Of a stretch of DNA of 64,000 nucleotides, positions 44,553-52,859 are shown piece after piece. The notes under the pieces were generated by a model. It did not search any database. It had not been told where the DNA came from and saw only the letters and a list, made by a program, of their open reading frames with translations. Made by a program: the position numbers and the translations under genes. The DNA is from Pseudosulfitobacter pseudonitzschiae (GTDB taxonomy: Bacteria > Pseudomonadota > Alphaproteobacteria > Rhodobacterales > Rhodobacteraceae), in assembly GCF_900129395.1 (NCBI RefSeq), contig NZ_FQVP01000010.1:1-64000 (forward strand), read 5' to 3'. Numbering within the stretch: position 1 is the stretch's first letter; every line of letters starts with the position of its first letter.

Positions 44553-45454
44553 CACGCGGCCTCCGCGATCGCACGCTCGACGCGCTTGACCATCGTCCAG
44601 ATACCGTCTTTGCCTGAACGCCATTGTGAGTTGTGACGGGACCAGCGCTGCCAGTTGGTTCCACCGAAAACATGGGGGACGTCTGCACATTTTGGGAATG
44701 CGCCACTGGCCTTCAATCTCATCCACGGACTGCAGTAAAACATGTCCGGCGCAGTGTCGGGGTACCCGCTCGGCATCAGGATCAAAATGTCGACGCTGTC
44801 GGCGTCAAACTTGCCCGCAGGTAAGGGGTAGTTTTTCAAAATGACACCGGTTTGGCCACGGTCACTCATCTCGGCAAACGTTGCCAGACTTGAGGCAAGG
44901 TAGCTTTTGTCGCGGCGGGGAAGGACCCCGCCGGACGAAGCGTCACCAGCTGTTGTTTGTTCGATGACCGTAAAGAAGCGTTCCAGACCATCATCACTCA
45001 GATCGATGATCTGATCGTTGTTGATCGGAACGTCCTCACCGCCGCGAACCTCCTGCCAGAGAGCATATGTCGCCGGATCAACACCTGCGAGTTCTTTGAG
45101 CTTCAGGCCTGTGATCAGCTTTGTGCCCCATTCGATCCGCTGACCGTCGATCTCCAGACGGTAGGAAGCGGAGCTCTCGAAGGTCAAAAACCGCTCGGTT
45201 CCGCGACGGGTAAGATCAATGGTTTCATCAAGCTGGATTTCTTCAAATCGACCACCGCGCAGGATCAAAAAGATGAGATACTCATCGGTTGGGCGTTTGT
45301 CGGCGAGCGCCAGTAGTTGGCGACCCGTCGGTTTGGGATCTTCGATGTTGTAGCGGTCGTGATCGATCCGAACGCGGAAACGTGTTGCGGTTGGCTCATG
45401 GCGATCCTCAAGCGCGCAGCTCTCAAGATCAATAAAGTCATTTTGTGCGGACAT
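44552..45454 (-). CDS. multi-ubiquitin-domain / E2-like fusion
   Basis: About 300 aa from ATG 45454. Two tandem ubiquitin-like repeats (about 24-93 and 97-165; both end in the shared GTERFLTFE / GLERFFTVIE pattern), then an E2/UBC-like domain (about 178-300) with ILMPSGYPDTAPDMFYC and FGGTNWQRWSRHN. C241 and C256 are candidate catalytic cysteines. No terminal Gly-Gly ends the protein, so the Ubl may be used in cis or after processing. Upstream gene of the operon; its ribosome site lies in a predicted hairpin (45465-45507). Confidence 0.82.
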   Translation of the reverse strand: MSAQNDFIDLESCALEDRHEPTATRFRVRIDHDRYNIEDPKPTGRQLLALADKRPTDEYLIFLILRGGRFEEIQLDETIDLTRRGTERFLTFESSASYRLEIDGQRIEWGTKLITGLKLKELAGVDPATYALWQEVRGGEDVPINNDQIIDLSDDGLERFFTVIEQTTAGDASSGGVLPRRDKSYLASSLATFAEMSDRGQTGVILKNYPLPAGKFDADSVDILILMPSGYPDTAPDMFYCSPWMRLKASGAFPKCADVPHVFGGTNWQRWSRHNSQWRSGKDGIWTMVKRVERAIAEAA

Positions 45455-45464
45455 GACAGTGTCT

Positions 45465-45507
45465 CCTTTGTAGATGTCGTGGTGTTTACTGTTCGCACCT
45501 ACAAAGG
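45465..45507 (-). promoter_or_regulatory. Shine-Dalgarno-sequestering hairpin of the Ubl-E2 gene
   Basis: Perfect 9-bp inverted repeat CCTTTGTAG (45465-45473) / CTACAAAGG (45499-45507). In the minus-strand transcript the 3' arm includes the AAAGG of the AAAGGAG ribosome site for ATG 45454, so the folded form would hide it. This suggests post-transcriptional gating of the ubiquitin-like operon. Confidence 0.6.
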
Positions 45508-45617
45508 CTTGTGGTAGATGAGGTTTCGGACACCTGAAAAAAATATTTGAACCTGTCTGAATCACGTCGGTTGAAGCGCCTTGATTCATGCTGCTGCTTT
45601 GATTGGAGGGCACGAAA

Positions 45618-46205
45618 TTGGGGGCACATGAGCCTGTGACATATAAAGAGCCGGAAGAGCTTTATGATGAGTACTTGGCTTTGTCTCCCCGAGACAAAAA
45701 ACGCCTGACGCTTGTCGCAAAGAAATATGCGGCTTTTACCAAAGACCTGGAACCTGAGGACCTGATCCAGGAGGCCCTCATGAAGGTGTTTGAAGAAAAG
45801 CGCAGTTGTAAATCAGACTTGGACGTTTTCACGTTTTTGGCAGGTGCGATGCGTTCGCTTGCCAATAATCAAATAGAGATGCGCGCGCGTCGGCGTGACG
45901 CAAATATGTTGGAGGTACAGCATGCCAAATACGATCTACTCACTGAACACAGATCAAACCCAGACCACCTGAATGGGGAAGAAACCATTATTGATGAAGA
46001 AACGGAACGTGCGTTCCAGGACTTCCTCCTTGAGGCCTGCAATGGCTGTGAAAAAACCCAGCTCGTTTTGCTGGGCGGGTTTGATGGCCTGCGGGGCACG
46101 GACCTTTGTGAAACCGCAGGCGTGTCTAAACAGGAGCTTGCGACCATTCATCGGCGCATTGGGCGCATGATGGACAGATTTAAGAGAGAAAGGAGTGTGT
46201 CATGA
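45618..46205 (+). CDS. ECF-like RNA polymerase sigma factor
   Basis: About 195 aa from TTG 45618, seven bases after GGAGGG (45605-45610). Sigma-70 region 2 pattern (DLEPEDLIQEALMKVFEE, then FTFLAGAMRSLANNQIEMRA) and a C-terminal region-4-like HTH (GLRGTDLCETAGVSKQELAT). It is divergent from the Ubl operon with 163 bp between starts and heads a three-gene operon with 4-bp overlaps. It may direct transcription of one or both operons. Confidence 0.78.
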   Translation: MGAHEPVTYKEPEELYDEYLALSPRDKKRLTLVAKKYAAFTKDLEPEDLIQEALMKVFEEKRSCKSDLDVFTFLAGAMRSLANNQIEMRARRRDANMLEVQHAKYDLLTEHRSNPDHLNGEETIIDEETERAFQDFLLEACNGCEKTQLVLLGGFDGLRGTDLCETAGVSKQELATIHRRIGRMMDRFKRERSVS

Positions 46206-46618
46206 CAAAGAAGTCCAAGAGAGATGAGCTTTTCGATCTTGCTGACAATGTTGTCGATACAATCCTGAACATGTCGGACGAAGAGTTGGACGCCGAACTT
46301 GAACGGGAGGGTATCGCACCCGAAGATGCCGTCAAAGCCTTTGACAGTCTTGTCGATAGCGCGCGGATGAAGGCCGGACAAAAATCACTTCTGCGCGCGC
46401 GCGAAGAACTGGTCGCAGATAAACGATCAGCGCGCAGCTGCCGTCCGCGGTCGGCAGCGGAAGCGCGAGCGTTGGTTGAGCGTGCGGCAAAAGAACATCC
46501 ACAAATGACCCAAGCTGCAAGAAACGCGCAAAGCGGCGCTATGTCTGATAGTGATGTCTTTGATCTATTGGACGATCTTGAAGAGCTCGGATTCTCCTTC
46601 GGAGATGCAGAAACGTGA
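46202..46618 (+). CDS. helical protein of unknown function
   Basis: 138 aa, charged and predicted mostly helical (DELFDLADNVVDTILNMSDE near the N-terminus; VFDLLDDLEELGFSF near the end). Overlaps the sigma factor and the peptidase genes by 4 bp each. A plausible anti-sigma or adaptor protein cleaved by the downstream metallopeptidase, as in ImmA/ImmR-type switches; this is inference. Confidence 0.65.
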   Translation: MTKKSKRDELFDLADNVVDTILNMSDEELDAELEREGIAPEDAVKAFDSLVDSARMKAGQKSLLRAREELVADKRSARSCRPRSAAEARALVERAAKEHPQMTQAARNAQSGAMSDSDVFDLLDDLEELGFSFGDAET

Positions 46619-47424
46619 GGCGGCTTTCGCATGCAGAGCAGTATTTGATTGACTACGGGGTAACGAAACCGCGTCACATCGATCTGGAAGCTCTGGCGTG
46701 GACGATGGGGGCTAAGGTCAAGTACAAACGCTTGTCGTCTTGCGAAGCGAAGATTACCGGGCTTGGAGATCGCGCCATTATCACGATTGATGACAGCTCT
46801 GGCGACCGCCGTGCGCGGTTTTCACTCTCTCACGAGATCGGGCATTGGCAACGCCACAGAAACCAGATTCTGAGTTGTTCAAAGCAGGATATTGGTGGGG
46901 TAAATGGCCAGGGGGCGCATAAGGAGCGGGAGGCAGATCGTTATGCTGCGGACTTTATGATGCCCGCCTATCTGTATCGGCCGCTGATGCGTGAGTTCAA
47001 AAAGCCATCGTTCAAGTCGATTGACGCGTTGGCAGAGGAGTTCCAGGCAAGCCGCAAAGCCTCGGCACTACGCTATATCGATGTGGACAGATCTGAATCG
47101 ATGTTAATCTGTTTTGGGCCCAATGGACGCAAATGGTTTCGCGGCTCAAAGGATTGGCCGGACGAATGGGCACCCAAGCGTGACCACGACCCCGATAGCG
47201 GGGTTATGGAGTTATTGTTTGGGAAAACAACGCCGGGCGCGGATCGCTCTTTGGTGCCTGCAAGTGCGTTTTTTGGCCGGTACAGCGCAGAAAACCACAA
47301 TGTTTACGCACATTCCGTGATCTCGCGATCCCGCGGCGGCCAAACCGACGCAGAGGTTATGACTTTCATCGTTCCTCAAAACTCTGACATGTTTGATGAT
47401 GTCTATGCTTCTCGAGGTTGGTAA
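46615..47424 (+). CDS. ImmA/IrrE-family metallopeptidase
   Basis: 269 aa. Zinc-protease motif H73-E-I-G-H77 (LSHEIGHWQRH) with the downstream glutamate in KEREADRYAADFMMP. Relatives cleave regulators such as ImmR or DdrO. The C-terminal half (from about residue 160) is unassigned. As the last gene in the sigma-factor operon it probably acts on a partner of that operon or of the Ubl system. Confidence 0.82.
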   Translation: MRRLSHAEQYLIDYGVTKPRHIDLEALAWTMGAKVKYKRLSSCEAKITGLGDRAIITIDDSSGDRRARFSLSHEIGHWQRHRNQILSCSKQDIGGVNGQGAHKEREADRYAADFMMPAYLYRPLMREFKKPSFKSIDALAEEFQASRKASALRYIDVDRSESMLICFGPNGRKWFRGSKDWPDEWAPKRDHDPDSGVMELLFGKTTPGADRSLVPASAFFGRYSAENHNVYAHSVISRSRGGQTDAEVMTFIVPQNSDMFDDVYASRGW

Positions 47425-47581
47425 ACCTCGATCTCATCAAAAGGTGTGACAAGAGCATTGCTAAACAGTTCGATGAAAGCGCCTTATGGCGGTGAAGCAA
47501 TGTCTGCTTTCAACAACCTTGAAAAATTCTTTGCACTCGCAGCGGACTTCTGCTTTCCGCCCATCTTGTCAGAAGTACACT

Positions 47582-48559
47582 TCAGCCTGGCAAATAGCAC
47601 TCCGTGATCCCCCGCTTCCCCTCGGCCCGCCCAAGCTGGACAATTACGTCGATGGACTTCCGGATGTACTCCCGCACCTCGGCGAAGGTCAGAGGTGTGC
47701 CAGCCTGCAGAACCATGATCGCCAGCCGATCTATGGCCAGTGCGGCAGTCTCGGCGTGGATGGTCGAAACCGACCCCCCATGGCCGGTGTTGATCGCCTC
47801 GAGATAGGTCAGGGCCTCGGCCCCGCGCAGCTCGCCGACGATGATGCGGTCGGGGCGCATGCGGAGGGACGCCTGAAGGAGCGCATTGGCGCTGCGTTGC
47901 GATCCGGCCCCTCGGTCAGCCAGAAGGGCGACGGTATTGGGCTGGCTGGGGAAAAGCTCAAAGGCGTCTTCGATGGTGATCAGCCGTTCGTGCTCGCCCA
48001 CATGCGTCAGAAGGTGGCGGGCGAAGGTGGTCTTGCCGGTCGAGGTGCCGCCGCTGATCAGGACGTTTAGCCGAGCCTCGACAAGGGTCTGCAGCGCGGC
48101 CCCGAGGTTTTCCTCGGCGAGACTGGCGATGTTCTTCATCTTCTCGGCGCGGAGCGCATCGACCGAGACAGCCTTGCCGAAGAGATACGCCGGGGCGTAA
48201 TCCCTGACGCTGCCCGAGGCGAAGAGGCGGATGGTGATCGAGGCGCCGCGGTCTATGGCGGGCGGCACGGCGACCTGGACCCGAAGGGGACGACCTGCAT
48301 ATTCCACCTTGCCGGACACGAGAGGGTTCTTTTCAGAGACGCGGGCCTTGGCATCGCCGACGATGGTCTGGGCCATGTTGAGGGCTGTGGTCCGGTCTAC
48401 GGTCTGACCTTCGTGTCGCATGGTGGCGTCGCCCGCAACCTCGAGCCAGACCTTGCCGTCCGGGTTGATCGCGATCTCGACCACGTCGTCACGCCTTAGA
48501 AGGTCGCGGAACGGGTCGAGATATCGCTCGAGGTAAGAGGCTGGTGACGCCTGCTCCAT
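47582..48559 (-). CDS. virB11: VirB11 T4SS ATPase
   Basis: 325 aa. Hexameric traffic ATPase with Walker A GGTSTGKTT, an Asp box (LITIEDAFEL) and the His box GHGGSVSTIHA. It acts at the inner-membrane base of the VirB machine with VirB4 and VirD4. Last gene of the virB operon; the start overlaps the virB10 stop by one base. Confidence 0.95.
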   Translation of the reverse strand: MEQASPASYLERYLDPFRDLLRRDDVVEIAINPDGKVWLEVAGDATMRHEGQTVDRTTALNMAQTIVGDAKARVSEKNPLVSGKVEYAGRPLRVQVAVPPAIDRGASITIRLFASGSVRDYAPAYLFGKAVSVDALRAEKMKNIASLAEENLGAALQTLVEARLNVLISGGTSTGKTTFARHLLTHVGEHERLITIEDAFELFPSQPNTVALLADRGAGSQRSANALLQASLRMRPDRIIVGELRGAEALTYLEAINTGHGGSVSTIHAETAALAIDRLAIMVLQAGTPLTFAEVREYIRKSIDVIVQLGRAEGKRGITECYLPG

Positions 48560-49983
48560 CAGTAAATCACCACATCACGGTCCACGAGCACAGTGACCGA
48601 GGCCCCCTGGTCGACATAGATGGTCGGCGCGATGGAGACCTGATCGGCGATGACCGACCCGACCGTGTCCTGAAGGTCGCTGCCGACATCGCCCAGAACG
48701 ATGCTGGTCGTCTCGTTATTGGCACTTTCGGCTGCGACCGCTGGCGCGGCCCCGATCACGGAAATCAGCGCAGCCCCGCCGAAGCGCTCGGCGAACTTGG
48801 TATCGACGAGACCGGTGAGGCCCGAGCGGCCGAGTTGATCCCCGCCCACGGCGGCGATTTCCATCGAAGTGCCGTCCGGTGTCAGGACGCGGGTCCAGAG
48901 GATCAGGATACGCTTCTGATGCATCTCGATGCCGGAGCGGTATTGGCCGAAAAGGCGGGAGCCCCGGGGGATCAGGATCCGGTCCCCGGAAAACGCCGAA
49001 ACAGGCTCAGAGACGACCGCGACAACGGAGCCCGGCAGATCGCTGTTGATGGCGGTCTGGAGCGCGGCCTGGATGACGGACCCTTGGGTCAGGGTGCGCT
49101 CGGGATGAGTAAGACGGGCGGCCTCCTGCACTTCGAGCGGCCGCGCGGTCTGCAGGAACTGCTCATTGCCCGAGAGGACCGGCCCCCCGAGGCCAGCGGC
49201 AGCAGGATCGGCCACCGCCGCGCCGCTCGTACTCCCGCGCGGCCCGTGGGCATAGACCACGGCGGGGGATTTGATCTGCGCGGTCAGAAGCTCCTCGGCG
49301 ACCCGCTCAGCCTCGCGCTGGCGCTGCTCCTCTTCCTGGCGCTGGCGCTCTTCGAGAAGGCGTTGATCGGCGATCAAGCCCTCGCGGTCCAGCTCTGCCT
49401 CGAGCCCCTCGCGCTGCGCCCGCTCTGCATGGAGCATGGCTTGCAGCCCTTCAATGCGGGTCTCGGTCTGACGCTGCAGGTTGGCAAGTTCGGTTTCCTT
49501 TGCGGCGAGCGTCGCTTCGAGTGCTGCTTTTTGCTCGTCGAAGGCTTCCCGCAGGTCAGCAACGGCGGACTGGATTTCTGAATTTCGCGCGGCCTGGCTG
49601 GCGGCGAGGGCCTCGCGCAGTTTGGCGATTTCGGCCAGAACCTCAGCGCTTGCCTCCGGGGCAGGAGCGGCGGGCACGTCGAGCGCTTCCTCGGCGGCGA
49701 TCAGTGCGTCGTTGACCCTTTGCTCGGTCTCGTCGGGTGGGAACTCGAGCCGGCCGCCGGTACCGGGTCGGCGGTCCTGGAAGGTTTCGACATCGGAGGT
49801 CTCGAGTGCGCTGTCACCTTCTTGCAAACCGGTGGCCAGAAAATACGCAACCCCGGCCCCGCCAAGGGCGAGGGCGGCAGCGAGCGCACCAACCCCAAGA
49901 CTGTTGCCCCGGCGTTTGGATTTACCGCGTTGGCTGAATTGGTCGAGGCGGTCCTGAAGGTCGGGAGGGGGTTGATCGGCCAT
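48559..49983 (-). CDS. virB10: VirB10 T4SS core protein
   Basis: 474 aa. Short cytoplasmic N-terminus, one transmembrane helix (about residues 26-52), a long helical coiled-coil segment rich in Glu/Arg/Gln (about 95-230), and the C-terminal VirB10 beta-barrel (QAALQTAINSDLPGSVVAVV; ILIPRGSRLFGQYRSG). It links the inner and outer membranes. The long coiled-coil explains a length greater than the Ti VirB10. Confidence 0.94.
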   Translation of the reverse strand: MADQPPPDLQDRLDQFSQRGKSKRRGNSLGVGALAAALALGGAGVAYFLATGLQEGDSALETSDVETFQDRRPGTGGRLEFPPDETEQRVNDALIAAEEALDVPAAPAPEASAEVLAEIAKLREALAASQAARNSEIQSAVADLREAFDEQKAALEATLAAKETELANLQRQTETRIEGLQAMLHAERAQREGLEAELDREGLIADQRLLEERQRQEEEQRQREAERVAEELLTAQIKSPAVVYAHGPRGSTSGAAVADPAAAGLGGPVLSGNEQFLQTARPLEVQEAARLTHPERTLTQGSVIQAALQTAINSDLPGSVVAVVSEPVSAFSGDRILIPRGSRLFGQYRSGIEMHQKRILILWTRVLTPDGTSMEIAAVGGDQLGRSGLTGLVDTKFAERFGGAALISVIGAAPAVAAESANNETTSIVLGDVGSDLQDTVGSVIADQVSIAPTIYVDQGASVTVLVDRDVVIY

Positions 49984-49985
49984 GG

Positions 49986-50708
49986 TCAGTTGCTCACATA
50001 GATCGCGCTTTCGTCACGCCAGGCGCAGATCGCCTCATCGCCGATGCGCAACGTCCAATAGGTGTTTACCCCGAGCACCCGGACCGTGGTGCCTTGCTGG
50101 GTCCAGTTGACCGTGCGCTCGCGGCCTTGGTCATCGGCCTTGAAGAGGGCGGGTTGGCGACCGTTCTCCGGGAAAACGAAATACGTATAGCGCCCGTCGT
50201 CATAGATATGGCTGGGGCGGAAGTCGCCTTCCCCCGAGACGCGGTAATTGTAGTTGCGGGGCGCCTCGAACCCTTTTGGTTGGGTGGCACCTGCCGCGCG
50301 GCGTTCCTCGTCCGGGTAGCGGAAGCGGACTTCGAAGAACATGGCGGTGCGGTTCGGGATCGAGCCTTCACGCAGGTGGAAGGAATAGGTGCGCCGGTTG
50401 GTGATCACCGTCATATTGGTCGAGGCATTGACCACATGCGGCTTGATGGTCAGCACATTGCCAAGCTCGGGGATCGGGTCGACCTGGAAGCTTTCCGTGT
50501 CGCCGACAATCACCGCCTCAAAGCGTTCCCCCGCCCCGAAATGAATCGTTGTCGAATGGCGAAGATCGGTCTCGATCCGGTAGACCTGGTTTTCGTTATA
50601 GACGGCGGTGCGAATGCGGATATCGAGCGGGCCGCCCTGGGGCGTGGCCTCGGCGAGTGCGGTCATAGGGAAGGCAAGCGCCAGGAGGAGCGCGGGCAGG
50701 GATTTCAT
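49986..50708 (-). CDS. virB9: VirB9 T4SS outer-membrane complex protein
   Basis: 240 aa with signal peptide MKSLPALLLALAFPMTALA. TrbG/VirB9 pattern: IHFGAGERFEAVIVGDTESF, VTNRRTYSFHL, and the C-terminal FRPSHIYDDGRYTYFVFP segment. It forms the outer ring with VirB7 and VirB10. Two bases from virB10. Confidence 0.93.
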   Translation of the reverse strand: MKSLPALLLALAFPMTALAEATPQGGPLDIRIRTAVYNENQVYRIETDLRHSTTIHFGAGERFEAVIVGDTESFQVDPIPELGNVLTIKPHVVNASTNMTVITNRRTYSFHLREGSIPNRTAMFFEVRFRYPDEERRAAGATQPKGFEAPRNYNYRVSGEGDFRPSHIYDDGRYTYFVFPENGRQPALFKADDQGRERTVNWTQQGTTVRVLGVNTYWTLRIGDEAICAWRDESAIYVSN

Positions 50709-50713
50709 CTTGG

Positions 50714-51394
50714 TCAGTTCTCCAGGGTCTCGGCGTCGACGCGGTAGGAGGTCACCACGAAGCCCAAGGGGTTGGCCCAGACGTCCTGAAGGCGCTGGCG
50801 GGTTTCGGGTTGGAAGGCGTAGCCGACGGTGGCCACGTAAGACCGGGTGACGGTGCGCGTATCGCGGGGACGGCGCAGCGTGCGGGTGAAGCGGACCTGG
50901 GCCACGCCGCGCTCAATCTGGTTCACGGACTTGATGACCACCTCGATCTTGGCGTCGCGCCCGTAGACGGTGATCGGGTAGTCCTCATTGGTGGAGGACC
51001 AGAGATCGCGCAGCGTCCGGGCGGCATCGAGATCCGAGCGGTCGAGCACCGAGTTGATGCGTTGCTCGCCATCGGTCAGGTCATAGGTCTCGCGGTCATC
51101 AACATAGGCTACGAGATTGGCCTGGATGATGGCGTCACTTTCGGAAAGCGTGAGCGCCTGGACAGCCGCAACCCGGTCCATCTCGCCGGTTTCCTTGTCG
51201 ACCACGACCACGAAGGTCTCGGTCGTCTTGAGGGGAAAGAGGCTTGCGCCCGCGACCATGCCAGCGACGCCAACTAGCACGCCTGCGGCCGCGACGAACC
51301 ATGCAAAACGTTCGCGCCGCCGTGGCCCGTAGATGAAATCCGCCTCGAAAGCGTCGCGGTCGGGCGCGGAAGAACTGGGCACAGGCTTCTTCAA
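50714..51394 (-). CDS. virB8: VirB8 T4SS inner-membrane protein
   Basis: 226 aa. One transmembrane helix near residues 30-55, then a periplasmic NTF2-like domain (FVVVVDKETGEMDRVAAVQA; YDLTDGEQRINSVLDRSD; VRFTRTLRRPRDTRTVTRSY). Assembly factor of the channel. Five bases separate it from virB9. Confidence 0.92.
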   Translation of the reverse strand: MKKPVPSSSAPDRDAFEADFIYGPRRRERFAWFVAAAGVLVGVAGMVAGASLFPLKTTETFVVVVDKETGEMDRVAAVQALTLSESDAIIQANLVAYVDDRETYDLTDGEQRINSVLDRSDLDAARTLRDLWSSTNEDYPITVYGRDAKIEVVIKSVNQIERGVAQVRFTRTLRRPRDTRTVTRSYVATVGYAFQPETRQRLQDVWANPLGFVVTSYRVDAETLEN

Positions 51395-51395
51395 A

Positions 51396-52424
51396 TCAGT
51401 CGTCTTTCAAATCTGGTTTGCGGAAGGTCTTGGCGGCGGAGAGAAGCGCGCCGGGGCTTTGGCGGATCAACTCGCCGGTCTTGACCACGCCGACGTTCGC
51501 CATCTGGTTCAGCTCGTGGGGGGATTTTCCGGTGACGAGGCGCGAGGCGGCACCCGTGCCATATTGGCGCGTGTTCACGAAACCGTGCCGCGCGAGGCCG
51601 GTCAGACCCACCGCATTGGACGCAATGCCCACGACCCCGGTGAGGTTGGAGGCGATGTAGGGCACCGAGGCCATGATCCCGGCGCTGAGGATGAGGATCA
51701 CGAGGAAGGGCAGGATGAGGCTGACGGTTTCGACATCGTTTGGGTCGGCAGAGGCGTCCCCGATGGCTTCGGCGATGGCCACGATGATGCCGGCGGCCCC
51801 GGCCGCCGCGACGGGCATGAGCGCATAGCCGATGGTGGCGCGGCTCCAGGCCTCGAAGAGAGATTGGGTGGGTTTGAAGAGCGAGGTCACGATCATGAAG
51901 GGGGCGATCACGATCATCAGCGCGAAGACGATCTTAGCGAAGGCGATAATGCCTGCAGTGACGGCGGCGAAGACGGCGGAGAGGACGAAGAAGATGGCGC
52001 CCAGGACCGCGCCGAAGACCCAGCCCGCCCGGTCGCCGATCGTATCACCATAAGCGGTGATACGCGCGACCATATTGTCGAGGCTTTCATAGACTCCCGC
52101 CTCGTTGCCAGAGCCGGTGAGGGCAAGGATCGAGGCGCCGAGCGACTCAGGCACCTGCGTGACGATGCCATAGATGACGCTGAAATTGTCCCAACTCTGC
52201 GCAAATATCCCCACCAGCGCGACCTTGATTCCGAAGGCAAAGCCGGTGCCGAAGGGTAGGGGGCGAAGTTGCATGACTGCGTTAATCCCAAGGAGCACGA
52301 AGAGGAGTGTAGCGCCCGCCGAGATGACATTACCGACCGAGGCGGCCGAAGAGATAAAACCGTCCTGCGCCACAGTGTTCACCGCGGCGTCGACCTGGCT
52401 CAAGATGTCGCGAATGACTCCCAT
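51396..52424 (-). CDS. virB6: VirB6 T4SS inner-membrane protein
   Basis: 342 aa, polytopic with at least five hydrophobic segments and the TrbL/VirB6-type central region (FGIKVALVGIFAQSWDNFSV). It forms part of the inner-membrane pore. One base from virB8. Confidence 0.9.
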   Translation of the reverse strand: MGVIRDILSQVDAAVNTVAQDGFISSAASVGNVISAGATLLFVLLGINAVMQLRPLPFGTGFAFGIKVALVGIFAQSWDNFSVIYGIVTQVPESLGASILALTGSGNEAGVYESLDNMVARITAYGDTIGDRAGWVFGAVLGAIFFVLSAVFAAVTAGIIAFAKIVFALMIVIAPFMIVTSLFKPTQSLFEAWSRATIGYALMPVAAAGAAGIIVAIAEAIGDASADPNDVETVSLILPFLVILILSAGIMASVPYIASNLTGVVGIASNAVGLTGLARHGFVNTRQYGTGAASRLVTGKSPHELNQMANVGVVKTGELIRQSPGALLSAAKTFRKPDLKDD

Positions 52425-52859
52425 CTACTCCGCACAGGCCTCCGCAAGTTGGACTTCCAGCGCATCGGCCTTGGCGTAGAGGTCCAGCACCTTGAACGGC
52501 AGGCGCGGATTGTCCGAGGTTTGGAACCTGGGCAGGGCCTCCAGCGCCTGATCCCAAGTGAACTGATCAAGCAGGCAGGTACAGGTTTCAGAAGCGAGCG
52601 CCTCTTCGGCAATCAGGATGCGCAGGATCGCGCGGTAGCCATTGCGCAGGTAGGCGGTCTCGGCAAGATCTGAGGGCGATTTCGGGACCCGGCATGCATC
52701 CTCTTCATCCCGTGCGATTTCCATCGATGTGAAGGGCCGATCCTGACCCGCTGCCGCGTCGGGCAAGACGAGAATGCCGAGGGACAGAGTAAGCGAAAGG
52801 CCGAGAAGTCCGGCTTCCATCAAGGTGAAACGGCTCGGGATGCGTTTGGACATTCTCAT
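52425..52859 (-). CDS. exported T4SS-associated protein, hypothetical
   Basis: 144 aa with an N-terminal hydrophobic signal (LGLSLTLSLGILVLPDAAAG). The mature part has a CTCLLDQFTWDQ motif plus further cysteines. Lies between virB5 and virB6, overlapping virB5 by 4 bp. The gene is in the operon, so a periplasmic role in T4SS assembly is likely, but no family is assigned. Confidence 0.65.
   Translation of the reverse strand: MRMSKRIPSRFTLMEAGLLGLSLTLSLGILVLPDAAAGQDRPFTSMEIARDEEDACRVPKSPSDLAETAYLRNGYRAILRILIAEEALASETCTCLLDQFTWDQALEALPRFQTSDNPRLPFKVLDLYAKADALEVQLAEACAE

Noticed and set aside
47486-49581. Plus-strand frames opposite virB11 and virB10
   Set aside because: Antisense to clear T4SS genes, with low-complexity composition.
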